Of a stretch of 64,000 nt of DNA, positions 18,148 through 27,155 are shown in pieces. This stretch comes from Streptomyces sp. MMG1533. GTDB taxonomy: Bacteria > Actinomycetota > Actinomycetes > Streptomycetales > Streptomycetaceae. The position numbers and the translations under genes were made by a program. Below the pieces are notes generated by a model. It had not been told where the DNA came from, did not search any database, and saw nothing but the letters and a program-made list of their open reading frames with translations. Position 1 is the stretch's first letter. Each line of letters opens with the position of its first letter. Location of the stretch: positions 62,001 to 126,000 of the forward strand of contig NZ_LGDG01000041.1 in the NCBI RefSeq assembly GCF_001279775.1. The letters run 5' to 3'.

Positions 18148-18326
18148 GCCGCCCCAGCAGCACAGCTGCCCGCAGCTCCAGACGTTGCCGGGAGGGCGCC
18201 GCCCCAGCAGCACGACTGCCCGCAGCTCCGCACCTTGCCAGGTGGGCGCCGCCCCAGCGGCACGACTGCCCGCAGCTCCGCACCTTGCCAGGTGGGCGCC
18301 GCCCCAGCGGCACAGCTGCCCGCAGC
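18148..18326. repeat. 50-bp tandem repeat, about 3.5 copies
   Basis: The string GCCCCAGC begins at 18151, 18201, 18251 and 18301, an exact 50-bp period. Units share CTGCCCGCAGCTCC and, in the middle copies, CACCTTGCCAGGTGGGCGCC. The last copy is partial. Each unit carries short self-complementary stretches (GCTGCCCGCAGC). It fills the space between the AAA gene and the convergent CNNM gene and may form a transcription-stopping structure. It is not CRISPR: no spacers differ from the repeat. Confidence 0.9.
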
Positions 18327-18337
18327 GGCGGCGTGGC

Positions 18338-19423
18338 TCAGCTCGCCAGTGCCTCCTCCGGCTCCCCGCTCACCCGAGGCTCCGCAACCCGTACCTCCGG
18401 CACCTCCCGGTGCGCCGGGTCCCGTACCTCGCCGACCAGCAGCTCCAGTACGTCCTCCAGCGCGACGAGCCCCAGCACCTTGCCGGACGCGTCCGCCACC
18501 TGGGCGAGGTGTGTCGCAGCCCGGCGCATCACCGTGAGCGCGTCGTCGAGGGGCAGTTCGGAGCGCAGGGTCGTCATCGGGCGCCACACCTGCTGCGGCA
18601 CCGCCCGCTCGGAGTCCTCCAGGTCGAGTACGTCCTTCACGTGCAGGTAGCCCATGAAGGCGCCGTTCTCCGCCGCGACGGGGAAGCGGGAGTAGCCGGT
18701 GTGGCCGGTGAGTTCGACGATCTGGCCCGGGGTGACCGAGGGGCTGACCGTCACCAGCGACTCGCGCCTCAGGAGCACGTCCGTGACCGGGCGGGAGCCC
18801 AGTTCCAGGGCGTCCTCCAGGCGTTCCTGCTCCTCGGGGTCGAGCAGGCCGGCCTGGCCGGAGTCCTCCACCAGGCGGTTGAGCTGTTCGCTGGTGAAGA
18901 CGGCCTCGACCTCGTCCTTGGGCTCGACGCCGAAGAGCCGCAGGATGCCCCCGGCGCAGGCACCGAGGCCCACGGTGATCGGCTTGCACAGGCGGGCAAA
19001 GGCGACCAGACCGGGGCTGAGCCACAGCGCGACCTTCTCCGGGGCCGCCATCGCTAGGTTCTTCGGGACCATCTCGCCGATGACGAGATGGAAGAAGATC
19101 ACCGCGGCGAGCGCGATGACATAGCCGAGCGGGTGGATCATGCCGTGCGGCAGGTGGATCCACTCGAACACCGGCTCCAGCAGGCGTGCGACCGTCGGTT
19201 CGGCGACCGCGCCCAGGGTCAGGGAGCAGACGGTGATGCCGAACTGGGCGGCCGCCATCATCTGCGGCAGCCGCTCCAGGCCGTACAGGACCTGACGGGC
19301 GCGGGCGGTGCCGAGCGGTTCGACCTGGCTGCGGCGCACGGAGACGAGCGCGAACTCGGCACCGACGAAGAAGCCGTTGAGGAGCACGAGCAGCGCGGCG
19401 AACAGGAGTTGGAGCACGCTCAT
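18338..19423 (-). CDS. CNNM/DUF21 and CBS-pair membrane protein (second of pair)
   Basis: This 361-residue protein has an N-terminal DUF21/CNNM transmembrane domain (LLFAALLVLLNGFFVGAEFALVSVRRSQ and VIGEMVPKNLAMAAPEKVALWL). A tandem CBS pair follows from about 210 (VTDVLLRRESLVTVSPS, GYLHVKDVLDLED, VLGLVALEDVLELLVGEVRD). It lacks the C-terminal CorC/HlyC domain that its upstream partner has. The family contributes to Mg2+ or Co2+ homeostasis. The ATG overlaps the stop of the upstream gene by four bases (19420-19423), so the two are coupled and may form a heteromeric transporter. Confidence 0.93.
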   Translation of the reverse strand: MSVLQLLFAALLVLLNGFFVGAEFALVSVRRSQVEPLGTARARQVLYGLERLPQMMAAAQFGITVCSLTLGAVAEPTVARLLEPVFEWIHLPHGMIHPLGYVIALAAVIFFHLVIGEMVPKNLAMAAPEKVALWLSPGLVAFARLCKPITVGLGACAGGILRLFGVEPKDEVEAVFTSEQLNRLVEDSGQAGLLDPEEQERLEDALELGSRPVTDVLLRRESLVTVSPSVTPGQIVELTGHTGYSRFPVAAENGAFMGYLHVKDVLDLEDSERAVPQQVWRPMTTLRSELPLDDALTVMRRAATHLAQVADASGKVLGLVALEDVLELLVGEVRDPAHREVPEVRVAEPRVSGEPEEALAS

Positions 19424-20748
19424 CGGGCCGCCTCCAGCACGACGGGGGCCGTCCGCACCAGGCGGACCCGCTCGGCGCGGTAGTGCCCGACCTGGCGCAC
19501 CGACAGCCGCCAGCCGGGCAGTTCGGCCCGGTCGCCGACGGCCGGGATGCGGCCGAGGAGGTCGGCCACCAGGCCGGCGACGGTCTCGTACGGACCCTCG
19601 GGCACCTCCAGGCCTATGCGCAGGAGGATGTCGACACGGCAGCTGCCGTCGGCCTCCCAGGCGGGCCTGCCGTCCTCCGGCGGGGCGGCGGCGAGTTCGG
19701 GCAGGTCGTGCCCGTCGTGCTCGTCGCGCACTTCGCCGACGATCTCCTCGACGATGTCCTCCAGCGTGACGACGCCGGCCGTGCCGCCGTACTCGTCGAC
19801 GACGACGGCGATGGGCTGCTCGCTGCGCAACTGCGCGAGCAGGGGCCGTACGGGCAGCGTCTCGGGCACGAGCAGCGCCGGGCGCGCGATGCTCACCACC
19901 GGGGTGCGCAGGCGGTCGTACGCGGGCACGGCCAGCGCGTCCTTGAGGTGCACCATGCCGACGATCTCGTCGATCTTCTCGCGGTAGACGGGGAAGCGGG
20001 ACAGCCCGGTGGCACGGGTCAGGTTGACCACGTCCTCGGCGGTCGCCGACGACTGCAGGGCGCTGACCTTCACGCGCGGGGTCATCACGTGCTGCGCGGT
20101 CAGCTCGGCCAGCGACAGCGTCCGTACGAAGAGGTCGGCGGTGTCCTGCTCCAGGGCGCCGGCCTGCGCGGAGTGCCGGGCCAGGGAGACGAGTTCGCCG
20201 GGGGTGCGGGCGGAGGCCAGCTCCTCGGTGGGCTCGATGCCCATCGCGCGGACGAGCCGGTTGGCGACCGCGTTCAGGGCGGCGATCACCGGGTGGAACA
20301 GCCGGGCGAAGGCGTGCTGCGGGCCGGCGACGAAGCGCGCGACCTGCATCGGCCTGGACACCGCCCAGTTCTTGGGCACCAGTTCGCCGATCACCATCTG
20401 CACGGCCGAGGCCAGCAGCATGCCGACGACCACGGCGACACCGGAGACGGCTCCCGCGGGGATACCGGTCGCGGTGATGGGGCCGTGCAGCAGCTCCGCG
20501 AGCGCCGGTTCGGCGAGCATGCCGACGACGAGGGAGGTGATGGTGATGCCGAGCTGGGTGCCGGAGAGCTGGAAGGACAGCTCCTTGAGGGACTCGACGA
20601 CCGTACGGGCCCGTCGGTCGCCCTCGGCGGCGGCCTTCTCGGCGTCCGTCGCCTCGACCGTGACCAGGCCGAACTCGGCCGCCACGAAGAATCCGTTGGC
20701 GAGAATCAGCAGGAAAGCCGCTCCGAGGAGCAGCAGTGGGGTGGTCAT
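19420..20748 (-). CDS. CNNM/CBS/CorC_HlyC-domain membrane protein (hemolysin family, first of pair)
   Basis: This 442-residue protein starts with LLLLGAAFLLILANGFFVAAEFGLVTVEA, the CNNM transmembrane domain, with the family motif MVIGELVPKNWAVSRP. A CBS pair follows (HVMTPRVKVSAL, GMVHLKDALAVP, VVVDEYGGTAGVVTLEDIVEEIVGE). The C-terminal CorC_HlyC domain spans about 365-435 (DILLRIGLEVPEGPYETVAGLVADLLGRIP). The name hemolysin is historical and the family is linked to divalent cation export. It is coupled to the related gene at 18338. The ATG at 20748 has no neighbour within 225 bp upstream. Confidence 0.94.
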   Translation of the reverse strand: MTTPLLLLGAAFLLILANGFFVAAEFGLVTVEATDAEKAAAEGDRRARTVVESLKELSFQLSGTQLGITITSLVVGMLAEPALAELLHGPITATGIPAGAVSGVAVVVGMLLASAVQMVIGELVPKNWAVSRPMQVARFVAGPQHAFARLFHPVIAALNAVANRLVRAMGIEPTEELASARTPGELVSLARHSAQAGALEQDTADLFVRTLSLAELTAQHVMTPRVKVSALQSSATAEDVVNLTRATGLSRFPVYREKIDEIVGMVHLKDALAVPAYDRLRTPVVSIARPALLVPETLPVRPLLAQLRSEQPIAVVVDEYGGTAGVVTLEDIVEEIVGEVRDEHDGHDLPELAAAPPEDGRPAWEADGSCRVDILLRIGLEVPEGPYETVAGLVADLLGRIPAVGDRAELPGWRLSVRQVGHYRAERVRLVRTAPVVLEAAR

Positions 20749-20973
20749 GATGCCGCCGCCTGCGCGTACGCGCGGACCGGGTCCGCGGTATGTCGGCAGG
20801 GGGCGGCGCAGGTACTACAGGACGATCCGTCCATCGCCGGAGAGGGTCACTCCTCGCGTAGCAGGAACCCCTGTGCACCGGGCGGCGCGCAGGGGTGGAG
20901 GCGCAGCGAAAAACGCCTCCGCCAACAGATTAATCAAGACATGGGCCCGTGCGGCAGGGTGGACCGCCCTGAG

Positions 20974-21429
20974 TCAGCCCTGATCTTCCTCGGGACGGGC
21001 TGTGGAGCGGGCCTCGGCGAGCGCCCGCAGCGTGCGCGCGTCGGCGATGGCACGCTGCTTGGCGATGCCCGGCTGGATGCCCAGCGCGGGCAGGCTGGTG
21101 CCGTCGCTGAGGTTGAGGAAGACCCATGGGTCGCCGGGGCGGAGGTTCACCTGAATGATCTCGGCCCAGTCCAGACGGCGTTTGCCGGCGATGTTCACGA
21201 CGGTGACACCGGATTCGTCGGCGACGACCTTCGGCCGCGACAGCAGGATCAGCACGCCGAACAGGAGCGCCCCGGTGAAGACGAAGCTGAGGCGCTCGCC
21301 GGCGCTGAGCTGCTCCAGCAGCATCGCGACCGTCGTGATGACCACGAAGATCGCGACGCCGGCGGTCAGCAGGACGGCACGGGTGCGTCCCGGCCGGAAC
21401 GTGACGGGGAGAGCGGGCAGTTCGGACAT
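20974..21429 (-). CDS. PH-domain membrane protein
   Basis: This 151-residue protein has two membrane helices (AVLLTAGVAIFVVITTVAML and LSFVFTGALLFGVLILLSR). A bacterial PH-like domain follows (VVADESGVTVVNIAGKRRLDWAEIIQVNLRPGDPWVFLNLSDG). Function is unknown. It lies 14 bp after hisG and is probably the last gene of the rib-his operon. This placement is, from memory, conserved in Streptomyces. Confidence 0.85.
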   Translation of the reverse strand: MSELPALPVTFRPGRTRAVLLTAGVAIFVVITTVAMLLEQLSAGERLSFVFTGALLFGVLILLSRPKVVADESGVTVVNIAGKRRLDWAEIIQVNLRPGDPWVFLNLSDGTSLPALGIQPGIAKQRAIADARTLRALAEARSTARPEEDQG

Positions 21430-21443
21430 TCTGGCTGCGCCCC

Positions 21444-22292
21444 TCAGAGACGGCAGGCGTGGATGGCCGTCGTCAGGATGGCCCGGGCGCCGATGTCGTA
21501 CAGGTCGTCCATGATCCGCTGGGCTTCCTTGGCGGGGACCATCGCACGGACGGCGACCCAGCCCTCGTTGTGCAGCGGGGAGACGGTCGGGGACTCCAGG
21601 CCCGGCGTCAGCGCGACGGCCTTCTCGAGCTGTTCGACGCGGCAGTCGTAGTCCATCATCACGTACGTCCGGGCCACCAGGACGCCCTGGAGGCGGCGCA
21701 GGAACTGCTGGACCTTGGGCTCTTCGACCTCGGCTCCGACGCGGCGGATGACGACGGCCTCCGACTTCATGATCGGGTCGCCGAAGACTTCGAGGCCCGC
21801 GTTGCGCAGCGAGGTGCCGGTCTCCACGACGTCCGCGATGACTTCGGCGACGCCCAGTTCGATCGCGGTCTCGACGGCGCCGTCGAGGTGGACGACCGAG
21901 GCGTCGATGCCGTTGTCGGCGAGGTGCTTGGCGACGATGCCCTCGTACGAGGTGGCCACCGTCTTGCCGGCGAGGTCCGCGATGCCGGCCGCCGTGCCGG
22001 GCTTGCCGGCGAAGCGGAAGGTGGAGCGGGCGAAGCCGAGCGGGAGGATCGCCTCCGCGCTGGCGCCGGAGTCGATCAGCAGGTCGCGGCCGGTGATGCC
22101 GATGTCGAGCTTGCCGGAGGAGACGTAGATCGCGATGTCGCGGGGGCGGAGGTAGAAGAACTCGACCTCGTTCTCCGGGTCGACGATCCGCAGTTCCTTG
22201 GACTCACGGCGCTGCTGGTAGCCGGCCTCATGCAGCATCTCCGCCGCAGGTCCTGACAGGGAACCCTTGTTGGGGACGGCGATGCGCAGCAT
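21444..22292 (-). CDS. hisG: ATP phosphoribosyltransferase, long form
   Basis: This 282-residue enzyme catalyses the first step of histidine biosynthesis, condensing ATP with PRPP. It opens MLRIAVPNKGSLSGPAAEML. The PRPP-binding motif VIADVVETGTSLRNAGLEV and the C-terminal ACT-like regulatory domain (VEQLEKAVALTPGLESPTVSPL, WVAVRAMV) mark it as the long, hexameric, histidine-inhibited type. No HisZ is needed. It lies 53 bp after hisE, in an operon with the riboflavin genes rather than the main his cluster. Confidence 0.97.
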   Translation of the reverse strand: MLRIAVPNKGSLSGPAAEMLHEAGYQQRRESKELRIVDPENEVEFFYLRPRDIAIYVSSGKLDIGITGRDLLIDSGASAEAILPLGFARSTFRFAGKPGTAAGIADLAGKTVATSYEGIVAKHLADNGIDASVVHLDGAVETAIELGVAEVIADVVETGTSLRNAGLEVFGDPIMKSEAVVIRRVGAEVEEPKVQQFLRRLQGVLVARTYVMMDYDCRVEQLEKAVALTPGLESPTVSPLHNEGWVAVRAMVPAKEAQRIMDDLYDIGARAILTTAIHACRL

Positions 22293-22345
22293 GAGGTCGG
22301 CTTCCTTCGTTCGTGCGTGGGTGATGTGCGGGTGGGTGGCGCGGC

Positions 22346-22618
22346 TCAGAGGTGGGCGTAGACGTCGTCCAGGGAGATCCCGCGGGCGACCATCATCACC
22401 TGGACGTGGTACAGCAGCTGCGAGATCTCCTCGGCAGCCGCCTCCTTGCCCTCGTACTCGGCGGCCATCCAGACTTCGGCGGCCTCCTCGACGACCTTCT
22501 TGCCGATGGCATGGACGCCCTTGCCGACCAGCTCTGCGGTGCGGGAAGTGGCGGGGTCGCCGTTTGCGGCCTTGTGCTGGAGCTCGGTGAAGAGCTCCTC
22601 GAACGTCTTATTGGACAT
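22346..22618 (-). CDS. hisE: Phosphoribosyl-ATP diphosphatase
   Basis: This 90-residue all-alpha MazG-fold enzyme hydrolyses phosphoribosyl-ATP to phosphoribosyl-AMP in the second step of histidine synthesis. The motifs [35 protein letters not shown] and [13 protein letters not shown] carry the metal-binding Glu/Asp residues. It is a stand-alone protein, not fused to HisI, as usual in actinobacteria. The start is MSNKTFEEL at 22618, and the four-codon upstream extension is not needed. It is adjacent to hisG. Confidence 0.96.
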   Translation of the reverse strand: MSNKTFEELFTELQHKAANGDPATSRTAELVGKGVHAIGKKVVEEAAEVWMAAEYEGKEAAAEEISQLLYHVQVMMVARGISLDDVYAHL

Positions 22619-22651
22619 GGTGGCGCCCACTTTACGCGTGTGCCGGCCGAG

Positions 22652-23137
22652 CTAACGCCACGGTTCAGATACTGAGCGGAGGGTGGCCGCGGTCGCCACC
22701 GCCGCGGTCACCGCCTCGTGTCCCTTGTCCTCGTTGGAGCCCTCGATGCCGGCCCGGTCCAGGGCCTGCTCCTCGGTGTCGCAGGTGAGGACGCCGAAGC
22801 CGATGGGGACGCCGGTGTCGACCGAGACCTGGGTGAGGCCCTGGGTGACTCCCTGGCACACGTACTCGAAGTGGGGGGTGCCGCCGCGGATCACGACGCC
22901 GAGGGCGACGATCGCGTCGTATCCGCGGCCCGCGAGGACCTTCGCGACGACCGGGAGCTCCCAGCTGCCGGGGACCCTCAGCAGCGTCGGCTCGTCGATC
23001 CCCAGGTCGTGCAGGGCGCGCAGCGCGCCGTCCACCAGACCGTCCATCACCTTCTCGTGCCACTGTGCCGCGATGACGGCGACCCGCAGGTCTCCGACGC
23101 CTCGTACGGACAGTTCCGGTGCACCCTTGCCGCTCAC
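22652..23137 (-). CDS. ribH: 6,7-dimethyl-8-ribityllumazine synthase
   Basis: This 161-residue lumazine synthase condenses 5-amino-6-ribitylamino-uracil with 3,4-dihydroxy-2-butanone 4-phosphate, the penultimate riboflavin step. Characteristic motifs are [58 protein letters not shown] with the catalytic His, and [23 protein letters not shown]. It is expected to form an icosahedral or pentameric shell. It follows ribBA by 21 bp and precedes hisE by 33 bp. Confidence 0.97.
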   Translation of the reverse strand: MSGKGAPELSVRGVGDLRVAVIAAQWHEKVMDGLVDGALRALHDLGIDEPTLLRVPGSWELPVVAKVLAGRGYDAIVALGVVIRGGTPHFEYVCQGVTQGLTQVSVDTGVPIGFGVLTCDTEEQALDRAGIEGSNEDKGHEAVTAAVATAATLRSVSEPWR

Positions 23138-23158
23138 GTCTCTCCTTGGTGTTCTGTC

Positions 23159-24448
23159 TTACTGGTTGCCGCAGGTGGACACGGGGGTCGTGTCCAGCCA
23201 GGGCAGGTCGTGCCCCATCCGGTCCCGCTTGGTGCGCAGGTAGCGGAGGTTGTGCTCGCCCGCCTGTACCGGCATCGGCTCGCGGCCGTTGACCTTGAGG
23301 CCGTGGCGGACGAGCGCGTCGGTCTTGTCGGGGTTGTTGGTCATCAGGCGCAGGCTGTGGACGCCGAGGTCCTCCAGGATCTGTGCGCCGGCGCCGTAGT
23401 CCCGGGCGTCGGCGGGCAGGCCAAGCTCCAGGTTGGCGTCGAGGGTGTCGTGGCCCTGCTCCTGCAGTTCGTAGGCGCGCAGCTTGGACAGCAGGCCGAT
23501 GCCGCGCCCTTCGTGGCCGCGGAGGTAGACCACCACTCCCCTGCCCTCGGTCTGGATGCGCTCCAGGGAGGCGTCCAGCTGGGGGCCGCAGTCGCAGCGC
23601 GCGGAGCCGAAGACGTCGCCGGTGAGGCACTCGGAGTGGACGCGGACGAGGACGTCCTCGCCGTCGCCGATGTCTCCGTGCACCAGGGCGACGTGTTCGA
23701 CGCCGTCGACGGTGGAGCGGTAGCCGTACGCCGTGAAGGTGCCGTGGACGGTGGGCAGGCGGGTCTCGGCCTCGCGTCGGACGGTGGGTTCGGAGCTGCG
23801 GCGGTAGGCGATCAGGTCCTCGATGGAGATGATCGTCAGGCCGTGCTTGCGGGCGAAGGGGATCAGCTCGGGCAGGCGCAGCATGCGGCCGTCCTCGCCG
23901 GCGATCTCGACGATCGCGCCGGCCGGGCGCAGGCCCGCGAGGCGGGCGAGGTCGACGGCGGCCTCGGTGTGGCCGTTGCGGACGAGCACGCCGCCGGGCT
24001 TGGCGCGGAGGGGGAAGACGTGTCCGGGGCGGACGAGGTCCGAGGGCTCCGCCGTACCGCCGGCGAGCAGCTGGAGCGTGGTGGCGCGGTCGGAGGCCGA
24101 GATGCCGGTGCTCACGCCGTGAGCCGCGGAGGCGTCCACGGAGACTGTGAACGCGGTTTTCATCGACTCGGTGTTGTCGTCGACCATCTGCGGGAGCCGG
24201 AGCCGCTCCAGTTCGTCGCCCTCCATCGGGGCGCAGATCAGGCCGCGGCACTCGCTCATCATGAAGGCGACGATCTCGGGGGTCGCCTTCTCGGCGGCGA
24301 CGACGAGGTCGCCCTCGTTCTCGCGGTCCTCGTCGTCGACGACCACGATCGGGCGGCCGGCCGCGATGTCCGCGATGGCCTGCTCGATCGGGTCGAGCGA
24401 GAAGTCCTCGAAACCGTCGGTGCTGTACAGGATGGGTGCGGCGCTCAT
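23159..24448 (-). CDS. ribBA: Bifunctional DHBP synthase / GTP cyclohydrolase II
   Basis: This 429-residue fusion supplies both branches of riboflavin precursor synthesis. The N-terminal RibB half (to about 215) makes 3,4-dihydroxy-2-butanone 4-phosphate from ribulose 5-phosphate and shows [16 protein letters not shown] and ASDRATTL. The C-terminal RibA half opens GTP and shows the zinc cysteines in [21 protein letters not shown] and [16 protein letters not shown]. Both active sites look intact. It overlaps the upstream transporter gene by four bases (ATGA at 24445-24448). Confidence 0.97.
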   Translation of the reverse strand: MSAAPILYSTDGFEDFSLDPIEQAIADIAAGRPIVVVDDEDRENEGDLVVAAEKATPEIVAFMMSECRGLICAPMEGDELERLRLPQMVDDNTESMKTAFTVSVDASAAHGVSTGISASDRATTLQLLAGGTAEPSDLVRPGHVFPLRAKPGGVLVRNGHTEAAVDLARLAGLRPAGAIVEIAGEDGRMLRLPELIPFARKHGLTIISIEDLIAYRRSSEPTVRREAETRLPTVHGTFTAYGYRSTVDGVEHVALVHGDIGDGEDVLVRVHSECLTGDVFGSARCDCGPQLDASLERIQTEGRGVVVYLRGHEGRGIGLLSKLRAYELQEQGHDTLDANLELGLPADARDYGAGAQILEDLGVHSLRLMTNNPDKTDALVRHGLKVNGREPMPVQAGEHNLRYLRTKRDRMGHDLPWLDTTPVSTCGNQ

Positions 24449-25095
24449 GCCGGCGCTCCTTCCAGAGCGGGCTGCGGGCCCTTGCGGGAGCGCAGCCACC
24501 AGTCGCGCATGCCCCACAGGACGAGCGCGCCGTAGATGACGTAGACGAAGCCGGAGAAGGCGTAGCCGTTGGCGAAGTTCAGCGGGACGCCGACCAGGTC
24601 GACCAGCAGCCAGGCGAACCAGAACTCGACCATGCCGCGGGCCTGGGCGTACATGGCGACGATGGTGCCGACGAAGATGTAGGCGTCCGGCCAGGGGTCC
24701 CAGGACAGGGTCGGGTAGGCCTTGAAGAGGAGGGCCACGCCGACCGTGCCCACGGCGGCGGCACCGGCCATCGCCGCGCGCTCGCGCCAGGTGGCGAACC
24801 GCGGGGTGATGTGGCCGTCGCCACCGTCTTCGGCCCGGTCCTTGCGGCGGTTCCACTGCCACCAGCCGTACACGGCGACGACCATGACGACGGTCTGCTT
24901 GCCGGCGCTGCCGGTCAGGTGGCCGAAGAAGGCCCCGAAGAGGATCAGGCCGGACAGGAACTGGACGGGCCAGCTCCATATGGACCGGCGCCAGCCCAGG
25001 GCGAGGGCGGCCAGGCCGAAGATGTTGCCGACCATGTCCGACCACAGGATGTGCTGGTCGAAGAGGACGAAGGCCTCGGAGTTCAGCCAGTTCAC
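24445..25095 (-). CDS. ribM: PnuC-family transporter, probably riboflavin transporter RibM/PnuX
   Basis: This 216-residue PnuC-fold membrane protein has about seven helices. The W-rich loops [17 protein letters not shown] and [12 protein letters not shown] are typical of the family. Family members move nicotinamide riboside, thiamine or riboflavin. Within an FMN-riboswitch riboflavin operon the actinobacterial member is the riboflavin facilitator RibM/PnuX, so I assign flavin uptake by context. It overlaps ribE and ribBA by four bases at either end, showing tight translational coupling. Confidence 0.85.
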   Translation of the reverse strand: MNWLNSEAFVLFDQHILWSDMVGNIFGLAALALGWRRSIWSWPVQFLSGLILFGAFFGHLTGSAGKQTVVMVVAVYGWWQWNRRKDRAEDGGDGHITPRFATWRERAAMAGAAAVGTVGVALLFKAYPTLSWDPWPDAYIFVGTIVAMYAQARGMVEFWFAWLLVDLVGVPLNFANGYAFSGFVYVIYGALVLWGMRDWWLRSRKGPQPALEGAPA

Positions 25096-25694
25096 CGGGT
25101 GGCCCCCTGACTGGTCATCAGCCGCTCGACGTACTTGGCGATGACGTCGACCTCGAGGTTGACCGGGTCGCCGGGCTGCTTCAGGCCGAGCGTGGTCAGG
25201 TCGAGGGTGGTGGGGATGAGACTGACGGTGAAGTGGTCGGGGCCGGCGTCGACGACGGTGAGGCTGATGCCGTCGACCGTGATGGAGCCCTTCTCGACGA
25301 CGTAGCGCGTGAGGTCCGCGGGGAGGGAGATCTTCACGATCTCCCAGTTCTCGGACGGCTTGCGCTCCAGCACGCGGCCGGTGCCGTCGACGTGGCCCTG
25401 CACGATGTGGCCGCCGAGGCGGGCACCGAGTGCCATGGGGCGTTCGAGGTTGACGCGGGAGCCGGCGGCGAGGACGCCGAGGCTTGAGCGGTTCAGGGTC
25501 TCGGCCATCACGTCGGCCGTGAACTCGTCGCCCTCGTGGTCGACGACGGTCAGACAGACGCCGTTGACGGCGATGGAGTCGCCGTGCTTCGCACCCTCGG
25601 TGACGACGGGGCCGCGCAGCCTGAAGCGGGAGGCGTCGCCGAGGTTCTCGACGGCGGTGACCTCACCCAGCTCTTCGACGATTCCGGTGAACAC
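25092..25694 (-). CDS. ribE: Riboflavin synthase, alpha subunit
   Basis: This 200-residue enzyme dismutates two lumazine molecules into riboflavin and the ribitylamino-uracil. It shows the two internally repeated barrels: [11 protein letters not shown] with [15 protein letters not shown], and [15 protein letters not shown] with [16 protein letters not shown]. The GTG at 25694 is chosen because the conserved N-terminus MFTGIVEE begins there, and the frame runs upstream without homology. It is the first gene of the rib operon, directly downstream of the FMN riboswitch. Confidence 0.97.
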   Translation of the reverse strand: MFTGIVEELGEVTAVENLGDASRFRLRGPVVTEGAKHGDSIAVNGVCLTVVDHEGDEFTADVMAETLNRSSLGVLAAGSRVNLERPMALGARLGGHIVQGHVDGTGRVLERKPSENWEIVKISLPADLTRYVVEKGSITVDGISLTVVDAGPDHFTVSLIPTTLDLTTLGLKQPGDPVNLEVDVIAKYVERLMTSQGATR

Positions 25695-25840
25695 TTCCCG
25701 GGTCCTCCTGCCTCTTCGGGCACGGACTCCGGGGCTGTCGATGACGACAGAATGAACGAGCAGGGACACCGGGGGCGACGCCGGACAGGGCTCGCCTCAT
25801 GGACGAACCGGTACGGCGGCGCGCACGAATGCCCGCCCGC

Positions 25841-25969
25841 CGCGCACTGCCTCCCATCCGGACTTTAACCGTCGGTCCAGGAATTTCACCTGGTCAACCG
25901 GCCGCTGGAAGCGACCGGGTCGCGGACTGTAACCGCCGGTTCGGACTTTCACCGACCCCGGAGTGCGCT
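25841..25969 (-). promoter_or_regulatory. FMN riboswitch (RFN element)
   Basis: Read on the minus strand, the region contains the RFN core in order: GGGGTCGGTGAAAGTCCG, ACCGGCGGTTACAGTCCGCG, CAGGTGAAATTCCTGGACCG, ACGGTTAAAGTCCGGATGGG and AGGCAGTGCGC. The last pairs with GCGCACT at the 5' end to close the multiloop. It is about 150 bases before the ribE start. A GC hairpin (GCGGCG paired with CGCCGC) immediately downstream is the likely expression platform, lowering rib operon expression when FMN is abundant. Confidence 0.96.
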
Positions 25970-26125
25970 GCTTCTGGTACAGGGCCAGTGTGCCACGCCC
26001 GGTCGGCGTCCAGACGGGCGAGGGGTGTGGGGTGGCTCACAGGCCGCGCCGATGGACTTCCGGGCCGGGCCGTCGGGCCCCCAATTCCCGCACGCACTGC
26101 GGGCCTTGACCGTGGTCCACAAGTC

Positions 26126-26155
26126 TTGACGCAATGGTCTAGTCCTTTTTAGGGT
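26126..26155 (+). promoter_or_regulatory. Orphan chitinase-type promoter with DasR-like operator
   Basis: TTGACG (26126-26131), one base, AATGGTCTAGTCCTTT (26133-26148) and TAGGGT (26150-26155) repeat the architecture of the real chitinase promoter at 11155-11183 with the operator in the same place. No chitinase follows; the next gene on this strand is an ECF41 sigma factor at 26263. A second TGGTCCAC lies just upstream, 26113-26120. Confidence 0.7.
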
Positions 26156-26262
26156 CGCCTTGCGTGGACACCCGCACAGACGGGCCCGGCGGCGGTGACG
26201 ACGGCCCTTGCCCGCCGCCGGGTCTCCCGCTCCCCGCGGGGCCCGTCTGGCAGGCTGAACCC

Positions 26263-27150
26263 ATGACCAGCGCGCCCGCCGACGAGTTCGAACGTCACCG
26301 TCCCCGGCTGTTCGGCCTGGCCTACCGCATGCTGGGCTCCGCCGAGGAGGCCGAGGACACCGTCCAGGACGCGTATCTGCGCTTCGGCAGGGCCGACCGC
26401 ACGGAGATCGAACACCCCGCGGCCTGGCTCGCCAAGGTCGTCACCAATCTCTGCCTCAACCGGCTGACCTCCGCCCGGGCACGGCGCGAGCAGTACGTGG
26501 GGACCTGGCTGCCGGAGCCGGTCGCCACTTCGGACGGGACGCTCGGCCCGCTGGAGTCGGCCGAACAGCGGGACGCCGTGTCCATGGCGATGCTGCTCCT
26601 GCTGGAGCGGCTGACGCCGGCCGAGCGGGCCGTGTACGTGCTCCGGGAGGCGTTCGGATACGGGCACCGGGAGATCGCCGGCGTACTGGACCTGACCGAG
26701 GCCAACTCCCGTCAGCTGTACCGGAGGGCGGCGCGGCGGGTGAGCGAGCCCCGGCCCCGATTCGACCCCGGACCCGAGCGGCGGGAACAGCTCGTCGCGG
26801 CCTTCGTCGCGGCGGCCAGGGAAGGTGATCTGGCCGGCCTGGAGAAGCTGCTCGCGGCCGATGCGACCTGGTGGAGCGACGGCGGCGGCAAGGTCAGTAC
26901 GGCCCGGCGGCCGATCGAGGGCAGGGAGAAGGTCGTCCGGTTCACGGTGGGCGCTTTCGAGCGGTTCGCGACGGGCTTGGAGTTCACGGTGGCCGAGGTC
27001 AACGGCGCCGCCGCGCTGGCCGCCTGGTCGGGAGACACGCTTGTCGCGGTGGCCGCGTTCGAGGTGCACGACGAGCTGATCGCGCAGGTGCGGGCCGTGC
27101 TGAACCCGGACAAGCTGGACTTCGTACGACGTCAGCTCACGCGGCCGTAG
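26263..27150 (+). CDS. ECF41-family sigma factor with SnoaL-like C-terminal domain (SigJ-like)
   Basis: This 295-residue protein has sigma region 2 (FERHRPRLFGLAYRMLGSAEEAEDTVQDAYLRF) and region 4 (LTPAERAVYVLREAFGYGHREIAGVLDLTEANSRQLYRRA). From about 180 a fused SnoaL-like domain carries the ECF41 signature Asp206-Gly-Gly-Gly-Lys210. In this group the C-terminal domain modulates activity in place of an anti-sigma factor. The group is typically encoded next to a carboxymuconolactone decarboxylase, oxidoreductase or epimerase gene, which is the case here. The ATG at 26263 is preferred; a GTG at 26164 would add 33 unconvincing residues. Confidence 0.95.
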   Translation: MTSAPADEFERHRPRLFGLAYRMLGSAEEAEDTVQDAYLRFGRADRTEIEHPAAWLAKVVTNLCLNRLTSARARREQYVGTWLPEPVATSDGTLGPLESAEQRDAVSMAMLLLLERLTPAERAVYVLREAFGYGHREIAGVLDLTEANSRQLYRRAARRVSEPRPRFDPGPERREQLVAAFVAAAREGDLAGLEKLLAADATWWSDGGGKVSTARRPIEGREKVVRFTVGAFERFATGLEFTVAEVNGAAALAAWSGDTLVAVAAFEVHDELIAQVRAVLNPDKLDFVRRQLTRP

Positions 27151-27155
27151 CGTTC

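Noticed and set aside
18148..18326. CRISPR array
   Set aside because: The 50-bp units are contiguous and identical across their whole length, with no variable spacers, and no cas genes occur in the window.
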